Part shown: piece by piece, positions 7,949 through 15,128 of the stretch | Layout: every line of letters begins with the position of its first letter | Numbering within the stretch: position 1 is the stretch's first letter | NCBI GenBank assembly: GCA_002305615.1 | Contig: DBPU01000083.1 | Coordinates: 1-44,063 of the forward strand | DNA: 44,063 nucleotides | Direction of reading: 5' to 3' | Origin: Verrucomicrobia bacterium UBA1412 | GTDB lineage: Bacteria > Verrucomicrobiota > Verrucomicrobiia > Limisphaerales > UBA1412 | The notes under the pieces: model-generated | Told to the model about the DNA's origin: nothing | The model's database searches: none | What the model saw: only the letters and a program-made list of their open reading frames with translations | Made by a program: the position numbers and the translations under genes

Positions 7949-8986
7949 TTAGAGGGAAAGCTTGAGTAAAAACACTTCCAGTATCAAGGCTTCCTGAATA
8001 TTCGTCTCGAGGGATTTAATGATTTGGCCAACGTTCTTGAGGTTCTCGCGGGCCTGTTTTTCCGTGATTCGTCCTGCGACTGTTTCCGTGGCGGCTTGGA
8101 GATCAGGGAAATGAGCCGTCTCGGGGAAGACGCCAGTCACCAGAGTGAGCCACACGTCTCTGAGCCAAAGTTCAACGGCACCGATCATGGCAGAGCGCTG
8201 ACGGCGATACTCTGAGGCGATTGCAGCCTGCAGCTCTTTTTCCCAGCGCTCTTTCTGTTTCTCTTCCGCATCGGGGTAGAGAGAGAGCGGGGAATTATTC
8301 TTGAGCTCTGTTTCAATAGCGGTCTGCATATCGGCCAGCTTGGAAACCATCGGAGCCAAGAGCGAATATCGGCTGATGATGCCTCCGGTCGATGACGCGG
8401 CAGTCTGTGCAAAAACATTAAGCCACTCGCGAATATCGCTTTCGATCAGAGGCCGGTTAATTCCTTCAAAAATGAACTGCCGGCAGCGTGAAAGAATCGT
8501 GGGCAGAATTTTCTGTGCGTCGTGGGTCAGCAGAATAAAAAGCTTCCCCGGAAAAGGCTCTTCCAAAGTTTTCAGAAATGCGTTTGCAGCCTGAACGTTG
8601 AGGCGGTCTGCACCGCAGAGGACCGCTATCTCGTAACTCCCGGAGAGGGATTTCAATTGGAAGGAGCTGATCAGTTGGCGGATTTGGTCGGTGGTAATAA
8701 TCCGGATTTTCGATTCGGGGTAAATCCAGCGAACATTGGAATCTTTGCGTTGCGCAATCAGGGTGCAGCTGCGGCAGACTCCGCAGGCATCCGTATTGAG
8801 GCCGCTCTCTTCAGAGCGTGAAGGAGGGTTTTCGCAATGGAGCGTTTGTGCCAAAGCGATTGCCATCGCTTCCATTTCATTGAGGTCGGGTCCGACGAAA
8901 AGACTGGCATGTGCCAGCCGACCGCTTTGCAAACTGCGGCGGAGGGTTTCCGCTACGACCTTTTGATTGGGGAAGGATGAAAGCAT
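7949..8986 (-). CDS. holB: DNA polymerase III delta' subunit (HolB-like)
   Basis: 345 residues from ATG 8986, which has GGAG eight bases upstream; the frame is open further upstream but that part would overlap uppS and lacks family features. The N-terminus (FPNQKVVAETLRRSLQSGRLAHASLFVGP) is typical of clamp-loader delta'. The P-loop is degenerate (GPDLNEMEAM), as is common for delta'. Zinc-binding cysteines are seen in LHC...ACGVCRSC, and sensor-region features in GSYEIAVLCGADRLNVQAANAFLKTLEEP followed by TILSRCRQFIFE (SRC motif). It works in loading the beta sliding clamp. A 32-base gap separates it from uppS. Confidence 0.9.
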   Translation of the reverse strand: MLSSFPNQKVVAETLRRSLQSGRLAHASLFVGPDLNEMEAMAIALAQTLHCENPPSRSEESGLNTDACGVCRSCTLIAQRKDSNVRWIYPESKIRIITTDQIRQLISSFQLKSLSGSYEIAVLCGADRLNVQAANAFLKTLEEPFPGKLFILLTHDAQKILPTILSRCRQFIFEGINRPLIESDIREWLNVFAQTAASSTGGIISRYSLLAPMVSKLADMQTAIETELKNNSPLSLYPDAEEKQKERWEKELQAAIASEYRRQRSAMIGAVELWLRDVWLTLVTGVFPETAHFPDLQAATETVAGRITEKQARENLKNVGQIIKSLETNIQEALILEVFLLKLSL

Positions 8987-9018
8987 AGAAGAGTCTCCGG
9001 GAGATTTACATGACGAGG

Positions 9019-9756
9019 TTACACTTTCCCGAAACGCCGGTCCCGGCGGGCATATTCTTCCAGTGCTTCGCAAAACTGCTCTTCCCGGAAATCGGGCCAA
9101 AAGGTTTGGGTCACATAAATTTCCGCATAGGAGATTTGCCACAGGAGGAAATTACTGACTCTCATTTCTCCACTGGTACGGATGAGGATATCCGGGTCGG
9201 GATAATCTCCGCTGTAAAGACTCTTGGAAATCAATTTCTCGTCAATCGCCTCGGGAGCCAATTTGCCCGCCTGGACCTGAGCCGCAAGAGAGCGCATGGT
9301 GGAGGTGATTTCTTCCCGGCTGCTGTAGCTCAGCGCCAGAATCAGCGTTAAACCCGTATTGTTTTGGGTGGTCTCGATGGTTTGAGCGAGTTGTGCCTGT
9401 GCGTCTACGGGCAGGAGGTCTATCCGCCCAATCGTCTTCAAACGAACGTTTTTCCTCATCAGGTCCGGAGTCTCACTTTGCAGAAAGTGCACCAGATACT
9501 TCATCAACGTGGAGACCTCATCCTCAGGGCGGACCCAGTTCTCCATGGAAAACGCATAGAGAGTGAGGAAAGGTATTTGCAACCTTCCACAGGCGGTGAC
9601 GACGCTTCGAACCGAATCCACCCCGTTGCGGTGGCCTTCCACACGACTCAAACCCCGTTGCTTGGCCCAGCGCCCGTTGCCATCCATGATGACGGCAACA
9701 TGTCGGGGCAGGGAAGCTTTAGCCTTATCAGAGAGGTTTAAGGGTTTGTCGCTCAT
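9019..9756 (-). CDS. uppS: Undecaprenyl diphosphate synthase
   Basis: 245 residues. This cis-prenyltransferase extends farnesyl diphosphate with isopentenyl diphosphate to make the C55 carrier lipid for peptidoglycan and O-antigen. Family motifs are in order: HVAVIMDGNGRWAKQRGLSR (catalytic Asp and diphosphate site), GHRNGV, LTLYAFSMENWVRPEDEV, and DPDILIRTSGEMRVSNFLLW followed by YAEIYVTQTFWPDF. The ATG overlaps the purA stop codon (TAATG), implying translational coupling. The final residues RRDRRFGKV are a normal UppS end. Confidence 0.97.
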   Translation of the reverse strand: MSDKPLNLSDKAKASLPRHVAVIMDGNGRWAKQRGLSRVEGHRNGVDSVRSVVTACGRLQIPFLTLYAFSMENWVRPEDEVSTLMKYLVHFLQSETPDLMRKNVRLKTIGRIDLLPVDAQAQLAQTIETTQNNTGLTLILALSYSSREEITSTMRSLAAQVQAGKLAPEAIDEKLISKSLYSGDYPDPDILIRTSGEMRVSNFLLWQISYAEIYVTQTFWPDFREEQFCEALEEYARRDRRFGKV

Positions 9757-11024
9757 TAAACGGTGAAAGTCTCATCCCTGGCAGGACCCACGGAAAGAAT
9801 GGAGAGGCGGGTCCGGCATTCTTCCTGCAATGCTTTGAGGTAAACACGAGCATTTTCGGGTAGGTCATCCCAGGAACGCGCACCGGTGGTCGGCGTTTTC
9901 CAGCCGGGGAATTCCCTGTAGACCGGCTTGCAATGCTCCAGCACGGTGATATCGGCAGGCACATACTCATGGCGGATACCGTTGCATTCATAAGCCACAC
10001 AGAGCTTCACCGTTTCGACCGTGTCCAGCCCGTCCAGGTTTGTCAGCGCCAGTTCATCAATCCCGTTGATCATGACAGCGGTCCGGGTGATTACAGCATC
10101 ATGCCAGCCGCAGCGGCGAGCACGCCCGGTGGTGGCTCCGAATTCACGTCCCAGCCCGTGCAGAAGGTCTGATATTTCCGAGTTTTCGGTCGGCATAGGA
10201 CCGCCGCCTACCCGTGTGGAATAAGCCTTGGCAACACCCATCACTTTATCGATATGATTTGGGGGGAATCCGGAACCGGTGCAGGCGCCGCCAGCCGTCG
10301 TATTGGAGGAGGTAACAAAGGGATAAGTGCCGTGATCAATATCCAAGAAGGTTCCCTGGGCCCCTTCAAAGAGGATGCTCTTGCCCTGCTTCCAAGCTTC
10401 GTGAAGGAGGATGACCGTGTCTTTTATAAAGGGTTTGATCTTGGCTGCAATTTCAGAATAGGTGGCGTAGATCGTGTCAAAATCGAGCGCTTCCATTCCG
10501 CTAGCCAGGAAATTCTTATTGTGTTCTTCCAGGCGTTCCTTGAGAAGGGCTTTGAAACGGTTGGGTTCGACGAAGTCTACCATGCGGATACCGGTGCGGT
10601 CCGCTTTTTCGGAGTAGGTCGGGCCAATGCCGTTTTTTGTGGTGCCGATTTTCCCATCCGCTTTCCGTGTTTCTTTGAGGATATCCAGCTGCTTGTGCCA
10701 GGGCATCACGACGTGAGCTGATTGACTGATAAAAAGCTGACCATTGACGGGGATATTCATGGAGACGAGGCCTTCGATTTCCTTGAGAAGGCCCACCGGG
10801 TCAATTACGACACCATTGCCGATGATACAAAGCTTGCCACCGCGCAGAATGCCCGAGGGGATTAGGTGAAGAACGTATTTGGTCTTCCCAACAAAGACGG
10901 TGTGTCCCGCATTATTGCCGCCTTGACTCCTGACAATGACATCGGAGTTCTCCGTCAGGACGTCAATAATCTTGCCTTTACCCTCGTCGCCCCATTGGGC
11001 GCCTACTAACACAATATTTGCCAT
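9756..11024 (-). CDS. purA: Adenylosuccinate synthetase
   Basis: 422 residues, full length. It converts IMP, GTP and Asp to adenylosuccinate in AMP synthesis. The GTP-binding N-terminus VLVGAQWGDEGKGKIIDVL with catalytic Asp and His, QGGNNAGHTV, the IMP-binding GPTYSEKADRTGIRMVD, LFEGAQGTFLDIDHGTYPFVTSSNTTAG, and the base-recognition end GATTGRARRCGWHD are all present. It is the first gene of the leftward purA-uppS-holB-ligase run, with a plausible sigma-70 promoter upstream. Confidence 0.98.
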   Translation of the reverse strand: MANIVLVGAQWGDEGKGKIIDVLTENSDVIVRSQGGNNAGHTVFVGKTKYVLHLIPSGILRGGKLCIIGNGVVIDPVGLLKEIEGLVSMNIPVNGQLFISQSAHVVMPWHKQLDILKETRKADGKIGTTKNGIGPTYSEKADRTGIRMVDFVEPNRFKALLKERLEEHNKNFLASGMEALDFDTIYATYSEIAAKIKPFIKDTVILLHEAWKQGKSILFEGAQGTFLDIDHGTYPFVTSSNTTAGGACTGSGFPPNHIDKVMGVAKAYSTRVGGGPMPTENSEISDLLHGLGREFGATTGRARRCGWHDAVITRTAVMINGIDELALTNLDGLDTVETVKLCVAYECNGIRHEYVPADITVLEHCKPVYREFPGWKTPTTGARSWDDLPENARVYLKALQEECRTRLSILSVGPARDETFTV

Positions 11025-11098
11025 ACTTTTGAGCTTTTTTTCAGGAACCGGACATAGTGAACCGGAGTGTAAATTCCAAAGGTGTCATTTACAGACAA

Positions 11099-11127
11099 AC
11101 CCTACAAGCAGAGGTTGGAGCTGTCAA
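11099..11127 (-). promoter_or_regulatory. Sigma-70-type promoter for purA
   Basis: On the minus strand TTGACA (11127-11122), a 17-base spacer and TAGGGT (11104-11099). The -35 is perfect and the -10 is weak. It would start transcription roughly 65-70 bases before the purA ATG. Confidence 0.5.
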
Positions 11128-11190
11128 TCAAAAGTTGGACGTTATGAACGGTAATTAAACCAAAGCGGGCCGGGGGATTCGGGCGGCTTT

Positions 11191-12201
11191 TTAACCCTTT
11201 ATTTCTGACACAATTTGACTCATCCATTCGGTAGATTCGTTCAGGCAGGGGAGGTAGGTGAACACCTTTCCACCGGATTCCAGGAAAGCCTCTTTGATTT
11301 CAATCTGGATTTCATGGAGCGTCTCCAGGCAATCGCTGACGAAGGAAGGAGCGACAATAGCCAGGTGGCGCACACCGGAGCTTGCCAGACGGGTGGCGGT
11401 TTCCAGCGTAGAGGGGCTCAGCCAGGGGTCTCTTCCCAAACGTGATTGGTAACAAAGGGTGTATTGATCCTCCTTCAGGCCCAGGGCTTGGATCAGAGAC
11501 TGTGTCATCCGGAGGGTTTGAGCCCGATAGCACCGCTCCAGCACCTCACCGGAGGCGTTTTGGCAGCAATCTGGACTATTGAGGCAGGTATGCCCCGAGG
11601 GATCGGCTTTCCGGATGTGCCTCTCCGGTAAACCATGAAAACTGACCAACAGGTGATCGGCATCCGGCGGGAGATTCTTTTTGACCGATTCAATCCAGGC
11701 GTTCAGGTAGGCCGGATGATTCCAGAATGGAGGGATGATTTCGAGCTTGTGGGGCCGAGAGGCTCTCCGGGAGTCTGCTTCCAATTGAACCAGAACGGAT
11801 TCGGTGGCGGCCAGACTGTATTGAGGGAAAAGAGGAAAACCGATAATAGTGTCGCAGCCCTGTTCCAGGAGAGCATCCAATCCTTCTTTTATGGTAGGAG
11901 TCCCATAGCGGAATCCCAGTGCGGTAGGGAGCCCCGTCTGCTCGGAGAGGGAGCTGCGCTGCTCTTCAGAGATAACAATCAGCGGGCTGCCCCGGGGAGT
12001 CCATATTTCCTTATATAGACGGGCGGAGTGTTTGGGCCGTGTGCGCAGGATAATCCCATGCACCAGGAGCCATCGCTTCCAGAACGGCATATCCAGCATG
12101 TAGGGGTCCATCAGGAACTGGCTCAGATATTTCCGGACTTCCTTCGTTGTGGGGGCCGAAGGTGAGCCTGTATTTATCAGCAAGATTCCTTTTTTCTTCA
12201 C
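11191..12201 (-). CDS. hemH: Ferrochelatase
   Basis: 336 residues from a GTG start at 12201, chosen because ferrochelatases begin with KKKGILLINxGSP-like sequence; the frame stays open upstream to 12342 but that extension has no family resemblance. It inserts Fe(II) into protoporphyrin IX (or coproporphyrin). Visible motifs: LLINTGSPSAP, YLSQFLMDPYMLDMP, GFRYGTPTIKEGL, GFPLFPQYSLAATES, the active-site HGLPERHIRKADP (catalytic His), and the second half FVSDCLETLHEIQIEIKE with the metal-binding Glu. No clear Shine-Dalgarno precedes the GTG. Confidence 0.92.
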   Translation of the reverse strand: MKKKGILLINTGSPSAPTTKEVRKYLSQFLMDPYMLDMPFWKRWLLVHGIILRTRPKHSARLYKEIWTPRGSPLIVISEEQRSSLSEQTGLPTALGFRYGTPTIKEGLDALLEQGCDTIIGFPLFPQYSLAATESVLVQLEADSRRASRPHKLEIIPPFWNHPAYLNAWIESVKKNLPPDADHLLVSFHGLPERHIRKADPSGHTCLNSPDCCQNASGEVLERCYRAQTLRMTQSLIQALGLKEDQYTLCYQSRLGRDPWLSPSTLETATRLASSGVRHLAIVAPSFVSDCLETLHEIQIEIKEAFLESGGKVFTYLPCLNESTEWMSQIVSEIKG

Positions 12202-12284
12202 GTCGGGAAAAATTGAATCAGAGTTCAGTACCCAAAGCAAAGCAAATCGGCTGAAAACCGCCTTTTTGCCAAATCCCGATGACC

Positions 12285-12313
12285 TTGACAGATGCCACGG
12301 GTATGTGTACTTT
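12285..12313 (+). promoter_or_regulatory. Sigma-70-type promoter for the SIS gene
   Basis: TTGACA (12285-12290), 17-base spacer, TACTTT (12308-12313). It lies about 70 bases upstream of the ATG at 12384, in the divergent gap between hemH and the SIS gene. Confidence 0.6.
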
Positions 12314-12383
12314 GGGTGCGTCAGTTGTCTCAGAGGCAGCAAGATTCATACTCTGATTTCCGACAGAAAGAATAAAAGAAAAA

Positions 12384-12956
12384 ATGAAAGCATGGGTGGA
12401 GGATTATATCCGCCAGTTTAAGGCGGTGTTGGATGCGGTTCCGGCGGAGAGCCTGGCTCAGTGGGTTGAAGTTTTTCGCAAGGCGCACAAGGAGAACCGC
12501 CAGATTTTTGTTTTTGGCAATGGTGGAAGTGCCGCCAATTGCAGCCATTTTGTTTGTGATCTGGGTAAGGGCAGCTCCATCAGCATGGGGAGTCCTTTCC
12601 GCTGCCTGAGCCTCAATGATAACGTCGCCTGGATGACGGCGATCGCCAATGATTTCAGCTACGAGGATCTCTTTGTTCGCCAACTGGAAAACTATGCCAA
12701 GCCTGGGGATCTGATTTTTACTCTGAGTGTGAGCGGTAATTCTCCCAATTGCGTCAAAGCGATGGAATGGGGCAAAAAACAGGGGCTGACTCTCCTGGCT
12801 GTGACAGGCGCCAAGCGCGGCAAAATGGCTGAGCTGGCTGATCACCTCATTGTCATAGATTCCACTCATTATGGACGGGTGGAGGATGCGCAAATGATGG
12901 TGGCTCATATTCTTTGCTATGCCTTCATGGAGAAGGCAAAAGAATTAAAGGGCTAA
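12384..12956 (+). CDS. SIS-domain sugar-phosphate isomerase (GmhA-like)
   Basis: 190 residues, the size of GmhA phosphoheptose isomerase. The SIS phosphosugar-binding motif FVFGNGGSAANCSHFVCDL (about residues 42-60), the second motif FTLSVSGNSPNCVKAM, LLAVTGAKRGKMAELADHLIVI, and the C-terminal RVEDAQMMVAHILCYAFME (metal/active-site region of GmhA-type SIS proteins) are present. The likely job is sedoheptulose 7-phosphate isomerisation for heptose synthesis, or a similar sugar-phosphate isomerisation. It stands alone, divergent to hemH, with its own promoter. Confidence 0.85.
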   Translation: MKAWVEDYIRQFKAVLDAVPAESLAQWVEVFRKAHKENRQIFVFGNGGSAANCSHFVCDLGKGSSISMGSPFRCLSLNDNVAWMTAIANDFSYEDLFVRQLENYAKPGDLIFTLSVSGNSPNCVKAMEWGKKQGLTLLAVTGAKRGKMAELADHLIVIDSTHYGRVEDAQMMVAHILCYAFMEKAKELKG

Positions 12957-13140
12957 CTCTTTCTGCCGGTCCTTTTTTATCTCTTTTCAAGCCTCTTTTC
13001 ATCGGGAGGTTCAGCGGGGGTAAGCTTTTATTTTTCTTTGCGTTTTGGGGAGAAGTACCCGGGAAAAAGAAAATGCCTTCTCCTGAAATCACTTGCCTTG
13101 AACCCACTCTTTGGCTAGAGTGTGCGCGTTGCCTTTTCGG

Positions 13141-13216
13141 GGGCCCATAGCTCAGTGGTTAGAGCAGGCGACTCATAATCGCTTGGTCGGGGGTTCAAAC
13201 CCCTCTGGGCCCACCA
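13141..13216 (+). tRNA. tRNA-Ile2 (anticodon CAU, lysidine type)
   Basis: Cloverleaf read by eye: acceptor GGGCCCA pairs with TGGGCCC, D-loop AGCTCAGTGGTTAGAGC, anticodon stem GGCGA/TCGCT with loop CTCATAA (anticodon CAT), T-arm GGGGGTTCAAACCCCT, discriminator A and encoded CCA. The core from the D-arm through the anticodon arm is essentially that of E. coli ileX/ileY, so this is the isoleucine tRNA whose C34 is changed to lysidine by TilS rather than a methionine tRNA. The accessory island begins immediately downstream. Confidence 0.93.
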
Positions 13217-13668
13217 TTTCTTCCATTTTTCCCTGCATTACCCTCCTCATATCATCTCCGGAAGAAAAACCACGGATGCAAATATCCGGGTGAGTTCGGA
13301 ACAGTATTTTTTCTGATTTATAGCATCGGATACAAGTTGGTTAATTTTTCATATTGACTTTTCCTCAGTAAAGCGAAGAATGAACCTATTATTCGTTTAT
13401 TCTGGAATAACAGAAGGATCAGTTGACAAAACACTATGCACCAGGAAAAGCCACAGGACTTGTCGAAAGAGGGGACTCCCACAACATTTTCGAAGTTTCT
13501 ATATTGCGGCTGGGTACTGAGTGCGAAGCCGGCTGGAATTTGATAGCTGATTAGGTCTTGCTTCGTGCATCTGAATGGTATCGCGACATAGTCGGTTTGG
13601 AGAGTTGTCTGTTGTCAGAGGTAAAGAAGTGTTGTAGAATGAGATGGTAATCTGAGTTTAATTAAAAC
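13217..13668. other. Gene-poor stretch after the tRNA (left edge of the island)
   Basis: About 450 bases with no convincing gene. It holds a fragment resembling the widespread intergenic repeat with ACCACGGATG-type units (near 13268-13285), progressively more AT-rich sequence, and a promoter at 13612-13640. No second copy of the tRNA 3' end (attachment-site remnant) was seen, and no integrase fragment. Confidence 0.6.
13612..13640 (+). promoter_or_regulatory. Sigma-70-type promoter for the island membrane-protein gene
   Basis: TTGTCA (13612-13617), 17-base spacer, TAGAAT (13635-13640), about 28 bases before the ATG at 13669. Confidence 0.55.
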
Positions 13669-14511
13669 ATGAATAAATATATAATAGTTAGCTTATTTTC
13701 ATTATCTATTATTTTTATAATTTTAGGACACTTATTTAAAAGTGGAATTGATGAAATGAAAAATAATGATGTAAAAATTGTAGAAAGATTAAAAAGAGAA
13801 ACTATTCCTTTTTCTGAGGTTACATTTCATCAGAACATTCATCGCGCCATAATAAGAATTAGTTCATCAGATGTTAAAAATAAATGGCTGAACATATCTG
13901 GAGTTGTCTCTCGGATTGGTTTTGTGTCTGGATTTTGGTGTGTTGTTTTGGTTTTTAGAAAATGTAAATTTCTGTTAAAGAAGTTGTGGACTAATTCGAT
14001 CTCTACGGAGAGAGACAAAAGCTCTCATGAACCCATTAGCAAAAAACTTGCAAGCTCAATTCAACTGCAAAACCCATTTTTTATTAAATTTTTAAAGAAA
14101 TGTTTATTACCGTCAATGGCCATTTTTTTATCTTTTATAGTTATATCCATGAACTTTTTGGATATCTTAATCTCACCCATTAATCCTGTTGTAAAAGCAA
14201 TTTTTAAATTTTTTGATTTGCTTTCAGTATTTTTCCCTTGGTTAAATGGATACATTGTTGTTCTTATTGTTGTATTTTGTTATATACTATATTTATTATT
14301 TATTAGTGCTCTAAATGGTTTTATAAGTTTTAAAATATGGTCTATTATAAAATTGAAAAATATAAATAAATCTGAACTAATTCAAATTGAATTATTAAAT
14401 GAAGAAGATATATATAAATTTTTTAGAATAGCAATTTGTATTCTTCTAGGAATAATTTTTTTTACAAGTTATATGCAGGAACCGCTCGGGTTGCCTCTTA
14501 TGTTTTCTTAA
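13669..14511 (+). CDS. AT-rich multi-spanning membrane protein of unknown function
   Basis: 280 residues, with codons overwhelmingly A/T-rich, clearly unlike the flanking housekeeping genes; this marks horizontal origin. About six hydrophobic stretches: residues 4-21, 77-95, 143-165, 195-220 (very hydrophobic, GYIVVLIVVFCYILYLLFI), 215-230 and 255-272. Between spans 2 and 3 lies a polar loop rich in Ser/Lys. The family is not recognised. It has a promoter 28 bases upstream and is followed within 50 bases by a small membrane protein and then the RecQ/DprA pair, all on the same strand. It may be a membrane component of the same defence island, or an unrelated passenger. Confidence 0.7.
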   Translation: MNKYIIVSLFSLSIIFIILGHLFKSGIDEMKNNDVKIVERLKRETIPFSEVTFHQNIHRAIIRISSSDVKNKWLNISGVVSRIGFVSGFWCVVLVFRKCKFLLKKLWTNSISTERDKSSHEPISKKLASSIQLQNPFFIKFLKKCLLPSMAIFLSFIVISMNFLDILISPINPVVKAIFKFFDLLSVFFPWLNGYIVVLIVVFCYILYLLFISALNGFISFKIWSIIKLKNINKSELIQIELLNEEDIYKFFRIAICILLGIIFFTSYMQEPLGLPLMFS

Positions 14512-14559
14512 AAAGCTTAATGAGCATAAGATTTAGAATAGGAGATCAAAATATAAAAT

Positions 14560-15021
14560 ATGAAAACGCGAACGAAAATTATCACGGTTGCTGTTTTTGT
14601 CTTCGTAGTTGTGTGGATCTCTCTTATTCCGGTGGTGACCCTCACGAACAGACATCAGTTTTTCGATATCAATAACGGACGGGTGAGAGTGAAATGGGAA
14701 AGCTTGGGCGTAACCTACCGAGACCGTGTTGAGGAGACAACATATTCCATATTGCTGAAAGACCTGGGTTTCGAGGAGCTACCGCCGGATTGGAGACTGG
14801 GGAATTCAAAGAAAATTGGGTTTTTTTGGGACCTGCATCAGACTTATAGAAACGCCGGCAGCTTGTCAGCCGACGCAAAGATGTTCGTGATGTGGTTGGA
14901 ACTACAGAAGAAGATATCTCCTCAAGATAAGCGCGAACATGTGAATAAATTTCGCACCCTTGTCCGTGAAGGAACTTCTAAGCAAGTGAAGGAATACATA
15001 AACAGCCTCCCATACGACTAG
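14560..15021 (+). CDS. Small single-pass membrane protein, unknown
   Basis: 153 residues. N-terminal signal-anchor (residues about 6-27, KIITVAVFVFVVVWISLIPVV) followed by a polar domain with several aromatic residues (TRHQFFD-like patch, WDLHQTYRN, MFVMWLELQKK) and a charged helical tail ending in SLPYD. No enzymatic motif is recognised. Base composition is intermediate, closer to the helicase gene than to the AT-rich gene before it. It lies about 110 bases before the most likely start of the RecQ-like gene (30 bases if the TTG start is used), so co-transcription is plausible. Confidence 0.65.
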   Translation: MKTRTKIITVAVFVFVVVWISLIPVVTLTNRHQFFDINNGRVRVKWESLGVTYRDRVEETTYSILLKDLGFEELPPDWRLGNSKKIGFFWDLHQTYRNAGSLSADAKMFVMWLELQKKISPQDKREHVNKFRTLVREGTSKQVKEYINSLPYD

Positions 15022-15128
15022 GAATAAATGACTTCACAACTCTCAATTACTTGCCGCCACTCCAGTCGCGGATTGAGGCTGGATACAATAAAGTCTCGCA
15101 GAAGCATAATCATACCGTTAGTATCTCC

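Noticed and set aside
8986..9142. Longer HolB start at 9142
   Set aside because: The extra 52 residues overlap uppS and look unrelated to clamp-loader proteins; ATG 8986 has a good ribosome site.
11160..11191. Terminator after hemH
   Set aside because: The GC-rich stretch has only short imperfect arms, so it is not supported.
13436..13543. 35-codon frame MHQEKPQDLSKEG... between tRNA and island genes
   Set aside because: No ribosome site at proper spacing, no recognisable family, and length compatible with chance.
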